DNA of 64,000 nucleotides from JALZKA01 sp963717635 (lineage in GTDB: Bacteria > Actinomycetota > Thermoleophilia > Solirubrobacterales > 70-9), in assembly GCA_963717635.1 (NCBI GenBank), contig OY970347.1, positions 1-64,000 on the forward strand, written 5' to 3'. Made by a program: the position numbers and the translations under genes. Each line of letters begins with the position of its first letter. Within the stretch, counting starts at the first letter, position 1. The notes beneath the pieces are model-generated. The model was not told where the DNA came from. It did not search any database and saw only the letters and a list, made by a program, of their open reading frames with translations. Positions 51,449 through 59,712 of the stretch are shown in pieces.

Positions 51449-53065
51449 ATGGAGAGCGCCAGCGTCGCCGGATCGTCGGCACCCGAGGTCAAGACCGGCG
51501 AGAAGGGCCTGAAGAAGGACGCGATCGGGTTCCTCGACGGGCTCTCGATCGGCCTCGCCTCGACCGCGCCGGCCTATTCGCTGGCCGCGGTGATCGGCTC
51601 GATCGTCGTCGCCGTGGGCTTCAAGGCGCCAGGTGTCCTGCTGCTCGCGTTCGTGCCGATGTTCTTCATCGCCGCGGCTTTCTTCTACATGAACCGCGTC
51701 GACACCGACTGCGGCACCACGTTTAGCTGGGTCACCCGCGGCATGGGGCCGTGGGTTGGCTGGATGGGCGGCTGGGCGATCTGCACGACCGGCATCCTCG
51801 TGATCGGCTCGTTGGCCGACGTCTCCGCGTACTACACGTTCGACCTGCTGGGTCTCGAGCAGGGCAATGGCAGGCCGCTGTTCCGGTCCGAGCAGGCCGT
51901 CGCGGGGCTGGCCGTGGTGATCATCGTCGTGATGACCGCGATCTGCGTGATCGGCACCGAGATCTCGGCCAGGCTTCAGCGGATCCTGACGCTCGGCCAA
52001 GTCGGCGCGCTGTGGCTGTTCGCCGGAGCCGTCTTCGTCCGCCTGATCTTCGACAAGGTCCCGGAGAAGTCGGTCTCTCCCGAGCTCGGCTGGTTTTCGC
52101 CATTCGGCGCGGAGTACTCGGCGGTGCTCAGCGGGGTGTTGCTGGCGGTTTTCATCTACTGGGGCTGGGAGTCGGCGGTCAACCTCTCGGAGGAGAGCGA
52201 GGACTCCTCGCGCGCACCCGGCCTGGCCGGCATCGCCTCGACGTTGATCTTGGTCGTCACCTACGTCGTGGTGACCGTCGCGCTGATCGCCTATGCCGGG
52301 CTCGGCGCGGTCGAGGGGTTCGACGACGACGCCGGAGTGCTCGGCTCGGTCGCCTCCGAGGCCCTGGGGTCCGACCTCGGGAAGCTGCTGGTGTTGGCGG
52401 TGATCATCTCCGGGATCTCTTCGGCGCAGACGACGATCCTGCCGGGCTCGCGCACCTCGCTGTCGATGGCCGCCGCCGGCGCCTTCCCGAAGCGGTTCGC
52501 GAGCATCCACCCGCGGTTCCTGACCCCGGCGTTCGGGACGATTGTGATCGGTGTCCTGGCGACCGCCTGGTACGTGCCGGGCAAGCTGATCTCGGAGAAC
52601 TTCCTGTTCGACTCGCTCTCGGCGCTGTCGCTGATGATCGCCTTCTACTACGGCCTGACCGGCATCGCGTGCGTGATCTACTGGCGCCACGAGCTGACCA
52701 AGTCGGCGAAGAACTTCCTGTTCATCGGCGTCGCGCCGTTGATCGGCGCCCTGTCGCTGTTCTACCTCCTCTATGAGTCGGTCGGCGACCTCTCCGATCC
52801 GAAGGCCTCGTACTCGGGCAGCGAGGTGTTCGGCGTCGGCGTGCCGCTGGCGATCGCGATCATCTTCATCGGCTTGGGCCTGATCCTGATGGTGCTGTGG
52901 CGCCTGCTCGGCCCGCCGGCCGGGCACGAGTTCTTCGCCCGCCGCGGGTTCGAGGCGGTGCCGCACGAGGTCGCGACCGGCGAGGTCGCGCAGGTCGAGG
53001 CGATCGGGGTCTCCGAGGCCGCGGCCGACGCAGGTCAGGTGGATCCAGGCAAGGAGGACGGCTGA
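51449..53065 (+). CDS. APC-family amino acid/polyamine permease
   Basis: 538 residues, about twelve membrane helices, ATG 51449. Helix 1 GLASTAPAYSLAAVIG, DTDCGTTFSWVTRGMGPWVGWMGGW in helix 3, and the FIYWGWESAVNLSEES unwound region with the consensus E. Long acidic C-terminal tail. Matches the APC (amino acid-polyamine-organocation) superfamily. In the operon it would bring in the amino acid or amine used by the decarboxylase and amidinotransferase. The UspA gene begins directly after its stop. Confidence 0.9.
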   Translation: MESASVAGSSAPEVKTGEKGLKKDAIGFLDGLSIGLASTAPAYSLAAVIGSIVVAVGFKAPGVLLLAFVPMFFIAAAFFYMNRVDTDCGTTFSWVTRGMGPWVGWMGGWAICTTGILVIGSLADVSAYYTFDLLGLEQGNGRPLFRSEQAVAGLAVVIIVVMTAICVIGTEISARLQRILTLGQVGALWLFAGAVFVRLIFDKVPEKSVSPELGWFSPFGAEYSAVLSGVLLAVFIYWGWESAVNLSEESEDSSRAPGLAGIASTLILVVTYVVVTVALIAYAGLGAVEGFDDDAGVLGSVASEALGSDLGKLLVLAVIISGISSAQTTILPGSRTSLSMAAAGAFPKRFASIHPRFLTPAFGTIVIGVLATAWYVPGKLISENFLFDSLSALSLMIAFYYGLTGIACVIYWRHELTKSAKNFLFIGVAPLIGALSLFYLLYESVGDLSDPKASYSGSEVFGVGVPLAIAIIFIGLGLILMVLWRLLGPPAGHEFFARRGFEAVPHEVATGEVAQVEAIGVSEAAADAGQVDPGKEDG

Positions 53066-53482
53066 ATGGCAACGCTGGTGGTCGGCTACGACGGTTCCGA
53101 GTGCGCGGGCGTCGCGCTTGACGCGGCGCTTGACCTGGCAAAGGGCCTGGGGGATCGCGTCGTCGTCGGCTTCGGATACGACCCCGGGGGGCCGGGCGAG
53201 GAGTACCGCGCCGTTCGCGACGCTGTGCGGGCGGTCGGCGAGCGCGCCACGGCCGAGGCAGTCGAGCGGGCCCGCGCTGAAGGAGTCGAGGTGGAGGTCG
53301 CGCTGATCGAAGAGCGCCCGACCGAGGCTCTGTTGAAGCTGGCGGACGAGCACGACGCGCGGGCGATCGTGGTCGGCACCTTCGGCGAGCACCCGATCAA
53401 GGGCGCGCTGCTGGGCTCGGTCCCGCACAAGCTGCTGCACCTCTCGGAACGGCCGGTCCTGGTCGTGCCGACGCCCGAATAG
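53066..53482 (+). CDS. Universal stress protein (UspA family)
   Basis: 138 residues. TLVVGYDGSECAGVALDAAL at the N-terminus and IVVGTFGEHPIKGALLGSVPHKLLHLSERPVLVV at the end, with the ATP-binding G-x2-G-x9-G-S-type loop of the nucleotide-binding Usp group. ATG immediately follows the permease stop, so it is co-translated with it. Such a Usp beside a transporter is common; it may regulate the permease. Confidence 0.9.
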   Translation: MATLVVGYDGSECAGVALDAALDLAKGLGDRVVVGFGYDPGGPGEEYRAVRDAVRAVGERATAEAVERARAEGVEVEVALIEERPTEALLKLADEHDARAIVVGTFGEHPIKGALLGSVPHKLLHLSERPVLVVPTPE

Positions 53483-53513
53483 CCGGGCACATCGGGGCAT
53501 TAACCTGTCGCGG

Positions 53514-54575
53514 GTGAGTGACTGGCCGAAGCTGCGGGACCTGCCGATCGACGTCTCGGGGTACGAGCTCGATGCCAACGACCGCGAGTACACGCCGGAG
53601 TTCACGCGTGGCTCGACGATCGTCAGGCTCCAAGGCGGCGGGCATGACGGCGTCGGCGAGGACGTCGCCTACGAGGTCCTCGACCACATCGCCCATCGCG
53701 ATGGCCCGCGCTTTGAGCTGACAGGCCCCGGGACGCTCGGCGAGCTTTGCGAGCTGCTCGGCGAGCTGGACCTGCACGCGGCCGCGCCGCCCGAGCGCGA
53801 GCCGTCGCGCAACTACCGGCGCTGGGCGTACGAGTCGGCGGCGCTCGACCTGGCGCTGCGCCAGAACGGCGTTTCGCTCCACGAGGCGCTCGGCCGCGAC
53901 CCGAAGCCGCTCCGCTTCGTCTGCTCGACGCGGCTCTCGGGATGGGACGACGATGAGAAGTCGACAACGGAGGCAATCCGTAAGCGACTCGAGAAGTACC
54001 CCGGGCTCGAATTCAAGCTCGACCCCGAGAACGACTGGGACGCCGACCTGATTGCCGAGATCGCCGAGATCGCGACGGTCCGCGTGATGGATCTCAAGGG
54101 CTACTACAAGGGCACGATCGTCGAGGTCGAGACGGACCCGGAGCTCTACCGTGCGGTCGCCGAGTCATTCCCCGAGGCCTACCTCGAGGACCCCGACCTG
54201 AACGACACGACACGCGAGGTGCTGGCACCCCATTGGGAACGGGTCACCTACGACGCCCCGCTCCACTCGGTCGCCGACATCGCCGAGCTGGCGCCCGAGG
54301 GCGCGGTCAACTCGAAGCCGTCGCGCTGGGGATCATTGGAGGAGATCTTCGCCGTCTACGAGCACTGCGAGCGCGAGGGGCTCGCGATCTACTCGGGCGG
54401 GCAGGGCGAGGTCGGGGTCGGCCGGGGACAGGTGCAGTACCTGGCGTCGCTCTACCACGCCGATACCCCGAACGACATCGCTCCATCCGGCTTCAACGAC
54501 CCCGCGGTGCCGGCCGGCATGCCTCAGAGCCCGATGGACCCGGTCCCGTCCGAGAGCGGCTTCCAGTGGGGTTAG
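53514..54575 (+). CDS. Enolase-superfamily enzyme
   Basis: 353 residues, GTG 53514. N-terminal capping domain, then the barrel with metal-ligand motifs RVMDLKGYYKG (Asp), AYLEDPDLN (Glu) and VTYDAPLHS (Asp), and LAIYSGGQGEVGVGRGQVQYLASL near the end. The set is like the mandelate racemase/muconate-lactonising group, and enzymes of this fold abstract a proton next to a carboxylate. The usual Lys-x-Lys of the MLE type is not clear, so the subgroup is uncertain. At the end of the plus-strand operon. Confidence 0.75.
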   Translation: MSDWPKLRDLPIDVSGYELDANDREYTPEFTRGSTIVRLQGGGHDGVGEDVAYEVLDHIAHRDGPRFELTGPGTLGELCELLGELDLHAAAPPEREPSRNYRRWAYESAALDLALRQNGVSLHEALGRDPKPLRFVCSTRLSGWDDDEKSTTEAIRKRLEKYPGLEFKLDPENDWDADLIAEIAEIATVRVMDLKGYYKGTIVEVETDPELYRAVAESFPEAYLEDPDLNDTTREVLAPHWERVTYDAPLHSVADIAELAPEGAVNSKPSRWGSLEEIFAVYEHCEREGLAIYSGGQGEVGVGRGQVQYLASLYHADTPNDIAPSGFNDPAVPAGMPQSPMDPVPSESGFQWG

Positions 54576-54597
54576 CCCGCCCGCGGGCGCTGAGGTC

Positions 54598-55008
54598 TTA
54601 GGCCCCGGCCTCGGCCAGCGCCTTCTTCCACTCCCTGGCTCTGCTGCGGCCGGTGAGCAGCGACATCGTCTGCGAGATCGAGCCGCCCGACGGATAGTCG
54701 TAGGAGACAACCCACTTGCGGCCCCCCGGCGTCCGGACGATCATCATCGCGCCGCCGCCGGTGATCGGCCACGAGACCGCGCAATCGTCGAGCGAGTAGT
54801 CGAACGCGACCACCGTCTCGCCGCCGCGGAGGCTGCCGGCGATGTCCTCGACCTCGAGCTCCTTCTCGAGCCAGCCGAGCGCTGCGTCGCCGGCGTCCTC
54901 GTCGAGGACGAACGAGATCCGTCCCCCCTCCAGCGCCAGCGCGCCCGAGACCGGGAACGGATTGATCCTGCTCTGCAGGAGCCAAGCTTTGTCTTCGCGA
55001 ACGTCCAC
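54598..55008 (-). CDS. Small conserved-looking protein of unknown function
   Basis: 136 residues from GTG 55008, with AGAGG six or seven bases upstream. Beta-rich: KAWLLQSRINPFPVSGALALEGGRISFVLDE, AGSLRGGETVVAFDYSLDDCAVSWP, GGRKWVVSYDYPSGG and a C-terminal helix. This resembles a PH-like or DUF-type single domain, but no family is assigned. It converges with the enolase-family gene. Confidence 0.6.
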   Translation of the reverse strand: MDVREDKAWLLQSRINPFPVSGALALEGGRISFVLDEDAGDAALGWLEKELEVEDIAGSLRGGETVVAFDYSLDDCAVSWPITGGGAMMIVRTPGGRKWVVSYDYPSGGSISQTMSLLTGRSRAREWKKALAEAGA

Positions 55009-55144
55009 GGTTGACCTCTCTCCGCTCGTGCGCCCGCCCCCGCGTACCCGGAACTGTGGCACATCGGAGGCGCGAGTTGGGTTCGGGAAGCCGAATCCGG
55101 CACTTTCGCTAGGGTCGCGCCACCGCCGAGATCGAGGAGAAGAA

Positions 55145-55678
55145 ATGACCGAGAAAACGTTCGCCCAGGCCCTGAATGAGCAGATTTCCAGCGAGTTCGC
55201 CGCTCACCAGGCGTATCTCGCCGCGGCGATCTACTACGACGACCTGACGATGCCGCGGATGGCGTCCTTTTTCTACCGCCAGGCGCTCGAGGAGCGAAAT
55301 CACGCGCTGATGATCGTCAAGTACCTGCTCGACATCGACGCCGAGGTGACGATCCCCGGCGTCACGGCTCCCAAGAACGGGTTCGCCGACATCGTCGAGC
55401 CGGTCCGGATGTCGCTGGAGCAGGAGCGCAAGGTGACCGGGCAGTTCAACGAGCTGACCGCGCTCGCGCGGGCGGCGAACGACTTCCAGGGCGAACAGTT
55501 CCTGCAGTGGTTCCTGAAGGAGCAGGTCGAGGAGGTCTCGCTGATGGACGACCTGCTGACGGTGGTCGAGCGGGCCCGGGACATGCCGCTCGAGATCGAG
55601 GAGTTCCTCGCCCGCGAGGGGCTTGGTGAGGAGGGCGCCGACGCGACTGCCCCGCCGGCAGCCGGCGGCGCGATCTAG
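55145..55678 (+). CDS. Ferritin (non-haem, bacterial type)
   Basis: 177 residues, ATG 55145 with GAGGAG five bases upstream. Four-helix bundle with ferroxidase ligands: Glu in NEQISSEFAAHQAYLAAAIYY, EERNHALMIVKYL (E and H) and the third-helix and fourth-helix acids (LEQERKVTGQ, FLKEQVEEVSLMDDL). No haem-binding Met as in bacterioferritin is evident. Stores iron in a 24-mer shell and limits Fenton chemistry. The last residues (EEGADATAPPAAGG) are a short flexible tail. Nothing nearby suggests an encapsulin. Confidence 0.92.
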   Translation: MTEKTFAQALNEQISSEFAAHQAYLAAAIYYDDLTMPRMASFFYRQALEERNHALMIVKYLLDIDAEVTIPGVTAPKNGFADIVEPVRMSLEQERKVTGQFNELTALARAANDFQGEQFLQWFLKEQVEEVSLMDDLLTVVERARDMPLEIEEFLAREGLGEEGADATAPPAAGGAI

Positions 55679-55688
55679 CTGCCGGCCC

Positions 55689-56186
55689 CTAGGCCCGCTG
55701 CTGCCGGTCGGCTCGGAACCGGGCGAGCTGCGCCGCCGCGTTCGACTGCACCTTCGAGCGCAGCATCGGCGTCCAGCCAAGAGCCAGCCCGGGCAGGCCG
55801 AGCGCCTGCCTCGCCCAGGTCCAAAACGGAAACTCGTCGTGCTGCTCGGCGATCAGCCCGGCATCGTCGAAGCGCATGCTCGACGTGACGCGGTTGACGA
55901 CGTTGCGGCCCGTGTCACCGAAGGTATAAGTCGCGATCCAGGTAGCCGATCCCGCCTCGTCGTCCGCTTTACATTCGACGAGCTCGCAGCCGAGGTCGGT
56001 CGCTCGCTCGGTCAGCATCCGCCACATATCGCCGGGCTGCGAGCCGTGCAGATCCGGAAACGCCGGGTCGGAGAACGACGCATCGGCCGCGTAGCACGAG
56101 GCCATCGCCTCCCCGTCGTGCCGGTCAAGGCCGTCATAGAGGCGACGAATCGTCGCCTCGTTGCGCTGCGCCGCGGCCTCGCTCAT
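55689..56186 (-). CDS. SnoaL-like (NTF2-fold) protein
   Basis: 165 residues. RNEATIRRLYDGLDRHDGEAMASCYAADASFSDPAFPDL is the SnoaL-type N-terminal pattern, followed by DMWRMLTERATDLGCELVE, a beta sheet and a C-terminal tail with LGWTPMLRSKVQSNAAAQLARFRA, common in putative polyketide-cyclase/epoxide-hydrolase-like proteins. Cytosolic. Function unknown. It is a second NTF2-fold gene beside the one at 13433 and converges with ferritin. Confidence 0.8.
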   Translation of the reverse strand: MSEAAAQRNEATIRRLYDGLDRHDGEAMASCYAADASFSDPAFPDLHGSQPGDMWRMLTERATDLGCELVECKADDEAGSATWIATYTFGDTGRNVVNRVTSSMRFDDAGLIAEQHDEFPFWTWARQALGLPGLALGWTPMLRSKVQSNAAAQLARFRADRQQRA

Positions 56187-56220
56187 ATCGCGAGCCTAGC
56201 CGAGCCACCCCCAAGGCGCC

Positions 56221-56341
56221 TGGGCGCCCTGGGGCGAGCAGGGCAAGGACGCAGGATGGGCGCCGAAGCGAGCGTACATCGGCCGTACGTGAGCGAGGCG
56301 CCCATCCGAGGACGCCGCCATGCGAAGCGCCAGGGCGTCCA
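56221..56341. repeat. Nested long inverted repeat beside tRNA-Asp
   Basis: Three nested hairpins: outer arms 56221-56232/56330-56341 (11 of 12 bases), middle arms GGATGGGCGCC / GGCGCCCATCC (56254-56264, 56297-56307, perfect 11 bp) and inner CGTAC/GTACG (56273-56277, 56285-56289). It starts three bases past the tRNA-Asp 3' end. It may terminate or process the tRNA transcript, or be a small repeat element; the sequence carries no coding potential. Confidence 0.6.
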
Positions 56342-56344
56342 GAA

Positions 56345-56418
<74 letters not shown>

Positions 56419-56527
56419 GGCGCGGAACGATGATACGGATCGGCCTCCGGGCCCAGCGAAGCGATGTCCAAATGTTGCGGTCAGCGCAACAATCGTGCAG
56501 CGCTTAGCCCCGCAGTAGGGTCGCGCC

Positions 56528-57377
56528 GTGCGGCTGGTGACGTACCAATCCGATCGTGGGCCCCGGGCCGGGGTGCTTGTGGGCGACGACCGCGTCGCCG
56601 ATGCCTGGGACGTGCTTGGTGCCGGGGGCGCCACGATGCGGGAGCTGCTGGCCTCAGGGCGCGTCGGCGAGCTAGCGACCGCGACCGCTGCGACCGCTCT
56701 CGCCGCCGGCGAGGTGCTTGCCGCGGACGCCCTGCTTCCCCCGGTGCCGGACCCCGAGAAGATCATCTGCATCGGGCTCAACTACCGGGCTCACGCCGAG
56801 GAGACCAAGCAGGAGCTGCCGACCACGCCGACGATCTTCGGCAAGTTCCGCAATGCGCTGGCGGCGCCCGGCGCGACCGTCGCGCTGCCCGCGGCGAGTC
56901 AGAAGGTCGACTACGAGGCCGAGGTCTGCGTCGTGATCGGACGCCGGCTCAAGGCAGTTGAAGCGACCGAGGCCCTGGCCGGCGTCGCCGGCTACACGCT
57001 GATGAACGACCTCTCGGCGCGCGACCTGCAGCTGGCGACGACCCAGTGGATGGCCGGCAAGACCTTCGACGGCGCCGCTCCCTGCGGGCCGGTGCTGGTC
57101 ACCGCCGACGAGGTGTCCCACGACGCGGTCGAGTTCGTGCTGACACTCAACGGCGAGCGGATGCAGGCGTCATCGACCGCGGATCTGATCTTCGGAGTGC
57201 CCGAGCTGGTCGCGCACCTCTCGACGCTGATGACCCTCGAGCCGGGCGACCTGATCGCGACCGGCACACCGTCGGGCGTCGGCATCGCCCGGCAGCCGAG
57301 CGTCTGGCTCAAGCCCGGGCGACGTGATCGAGATCAGCTCGCCGCAGCTGGGCCTTCTGCGGACTCGCGTGGGCTGA
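56528..57377 (+). pseudogene. FAH-family hydrolase, interrupted by one extra base near the 3' end
   Basis: GTG 56528 opens MRLVTYQSDRGPRAGVL, with KIICIGLNYRAHAEET, metal ligands in DYEAEVCVVIG and NDLSARDLQ, and TGTPSGVGIARQPSVWLKPG. That is followed in the next frame by DVIEISSPQLGLLRTRVG and a stop at 57375-57377. Removing one base from CCCGGG at 57314-57319 restores a 282-residue enzyme of normal length. FAH enzymes cleave or isomerise acyl-pyruvate-type intermediates of aromatic degradation. The real end overlaps the convergent GGDEF-EAL gene by 44 bp. Probably a sequencing error rather than a dead gene. Confidence 0.88.
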
Positions 57378-59712
57378 CCTCGGCCTCGGGCGCGCCGCTG
57401 CTCCCTGCCGGCACGGGGCCGCCCAGCAGGCCCACGTTCAGAATCAGGTCGTCCGCCTCCGCCGCCGCGATCGGCCGGCTGAGGTGGTGCCCCTGCCCGA
57501 GCTCGCAGCCCAGCTCCAGCAGGCACGCGGCCTGCTCCGCTCGCTCGATGCCCTCGGCCACCGGCCGCAGGTTGAACACGTCGGCGAGGTCGAGCACGGC
57601 GCGCACAATCGCCGGCTTCCGCTCCGGGTTGGCGATCTCGTCGATGAACGGCTTCGCGATCTTCAGGTTGTCGAGCGGCAGGCGCTGGAGATAGCGCAGC
57701 GAGGAATGCCCGGTGCCGAAGTCGTCCACCGCGATCTCGATCCCCAGCTCCTTGAGCTCGTCGAGGCGCCGGGCCGCCACGTCGAGGTCATCCATAAGGG
57801 CCGTCTCCGTGATCTCCACCGTCAACCCCTCCGGGTCCAGCCGCGCGGTCTGCAGCGCCTCGGCGACGCAGGAGACGAGCTCGGGGCCGTGCAGTTGCGC
57901 CGCCGAGACGTTCACTCCTACCTGGATGCCCGGCAGCGCCGGATACTTCGCGCGCCAAAGCGCACCCTGGTGGCAAGCCGCGGAGATCACCCAGCGGCCG
58001 ACGTCGTCGATCGAGCCGCTGCGCTCGGCCAGGGGTATGAAGCGGTCGGGCTCGACCAGGCCCCGCGTCGGATGACGCCAGCGCACGAGCGCCTCGAGGC
58101 CGGAGATCACACCGGTCCTGAGGCTGAAGATCGGCTGATAGACCAGGGTGAGCTCGCCGCGCTCGATCGCGCCCTTCAGCTCCACCTCCAGCTCGAGCCG
58201 CTCCATGATCTCCGTGTGCATCTCCGGCTCGAAGGCCTCGTAGCGGCCCTTGCCGTCGGACTTGGCGCGGTACATCGCGAGATCGGCGTCGCGCATCAGG
58301 GTCTCGGCGCCGCTGTTGCCGATCGCGATGCCGATGCTCCCGTTGACGACCACTTCACGGTTGGCGATCGCGAACGGCTTGCTCAGGGCCTCGAGGACCC
58401 GGTCGGCGGCGCCCGCGGCGTCGCCCGGGTCGGTCACCTCCTCGAGCAGCACCGCGAACTCGTCGCCGCCGAGTCGGGCGATCGTGTCCGCGGGCCGGAG
58501 GCGGCCGGCGAGCCGGCCGGCGACCTGGACCAGGAGCGAGTCGCCGGTTCCGTGGCCCAGGCTGTCGTTGATCGTCTTGAAGTCGTCGAGGTCGATCACG
58601 AGAACGCCGACGGGGGTCGAGGTGCGCTCGGCGCGCGTCAACGCGTGCGAAACCCGGTCCAGGAAGAGCGCGCGGTTCGGCATGCCGGTCAGCGAATCGT
58701 GGAAGGCCTCGTGGACGACGTCCTCGAGAGCCCGCGCGTGGTTCATCGCCAGGCTCGCGTGCTCGGCCAATGCCAGCAGAACCTGCTGGTCACGGGTCGT
58801 ATAGGCGCGGTTCGGGTCGCGGGAGGCAAGCCCGAGGCTGCCGATAACGTCGCCGCCCTGGAAGAGGGGCGCCGCCATCCCGGCGCGCAGCCCCTCCGCC
58901 GCCCACTCGCTCGGCACTAGCCGGATGAGCGAGTCCGTGTACTTGTCGACGACGATGATGCGGCCGTCGGCGATCGCCTGGGCCCCGATGCCCGGCGCCC
59001 CGGTCCGCCGCCGCGCCGCGAGAAACTCCTGGCTCACGCCGAGCGAAGCGACCACCGAGGTGCGGCTGCGCCCCTTGTCGCGGATGCGCAGAAGACCCAC
59101 CTCGTCGCCCAGCAACTCGCAGCCGGACTCGATGATCTGGTCGAAGATCTCGTGCAGCGCGCGTTGCCCGACGATCGACCTCTGGATCGACGAGAGTCGC
59201 TCGAGCAACTCCTGGCGCTCGCGCAGGGCGACGAGCAACCGTGCGTTCTCCTCGGCCTGCCCCTCCGAGTCGGCGCGCAGTGCCCGCTCGGCGCCGATCA
59301 GGCTCAGCGTCCGCAGGCCGAGCGTCATGACCCGGCCAACCCCGCGCAGGAGATCCAGCTCCTCGGGCGCGAACGGCTCCCCGACGCGCGCGAAGACCAG
59401 CGCCCGGCCGTCGCCGTCACCCAGCGGCGCCGCGGCGGCATGGGCATCGCCGTTGCCCGGGATCTCGATCGAATCGCGCTGGCCCGCCACGACCTCGCGA
59501 AGCTGATCTGACCCGGTGATCTCGGCGGGCCGGCCGGTGGCCGCGAGGATGCGCTCGTCATCGACCAGGGCGACCACGTCGGCGTCGAGCATCTCGGCGG
59601 CGCGCTCGACCGTTCGGGACGTCGCCGAGGCCTCGTCGTCGAATGTCGCGAACAGCGCTAGGAACTCAGCCAGCTGCTGGCTCGCCCAGCGCTCGTTCTC
59701 GCCGTGGCTCAT
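57334..59712 (-). CDS. Diguanylate cyclase/phosphodiesterase (GAF-GAF-GGDEF-EAL)
   Basis: 792 residues, ATG 59712. Domain order: an N-terminal GAF-like region (~1-165), coiled linker, second GAF (~180-325, GVGLLRIRDKGRSR-type), GGDEF (~345-500, DSLTGMPNRALFLDRV, RLGGDEFAVLLEE intact at ~414) and EAL (~515-760, GLEALVRWRHP, NVSAAQLH, ITETALMDD, DDFGTGHSS, VAEGIE intact). Both c-di-GMP making and breaking sites look complete. No membrane helix, so it senses cytosolic signals through the GAF domains. The start overlaps the stop of the FIST gene (TGATG), suggesting the FIST protein feeds signal to it. Confidence 0.93.
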   Translation of the reverse strand: MSHGENERWASQQLAEFLALFATFDDEASATSRTVERAAEMLDADVVALVDDERILAATGRPAEITGSDQLREVVAGQRDSIEIPGNGDAHAAAAPLGDGDGRALVFARVGEPFAPEELDLLRGVGRVMTLGLRTLSLIGAERALRADSEGQAEENARLLVALRERQELLERLSSIQRSIVGQRALHEIFDQIIESGCELLGDEVGLLRIRDKGRSRTSVVASLGVSQEFLAARRRTGAPGIGAQAIADGRIIVVDKYTDSLIRLVPSEWAAEGLRAGMAAPLFQGGDVIGSLGLASRDPNRAYTTRDQQVLLALAEHASLAMNHARALEDVVHEAFHDSLTGMPNRALFLDRVSHALTRAERTSTPVGVLVIDLDDFKTINDSLGHGTGDSLLVQVAGRLAGRLRPADTIARLGGDEFAVLLEEVTDPGDAAGAADRVLEALSKPFAIANREVVVNGSIGIAIGNSGAETLMRDADLAMYRAKSDGKGRYEAFEPEMHTEIMERLELEVELKGAIERGELTLVYQPIFSLRTGVISGLEALVRWRHPTRGLVEPDRFIPLAERSGSIDDVGRWVISAACHQGALWRAKYPALPGIQVGVNVSAAQLHGPELVSCVAEALQTARLDPEGLTVEITETALMDDLDVAARRLDELKELGIEIAVDDFGTGHSSLRYLQRLPLDNLKIAKPFIDEIANPERKPAIVRAVLDLADVFNLRPVAEGIERAEQAACLLELGCELGQGHHLSRPIAAAEADDLILNVGLLGGPVPAGSSGAPEAEVSPRESAEGPAAAS

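Noticed and set aside
51224..53605. 793-codon minus-strand frame opposite the APC permease and UspA genes
   Set aside because: Low-complexity Arg/Asp/Gln composition and antisense to a well-conserved permease; not a gene.
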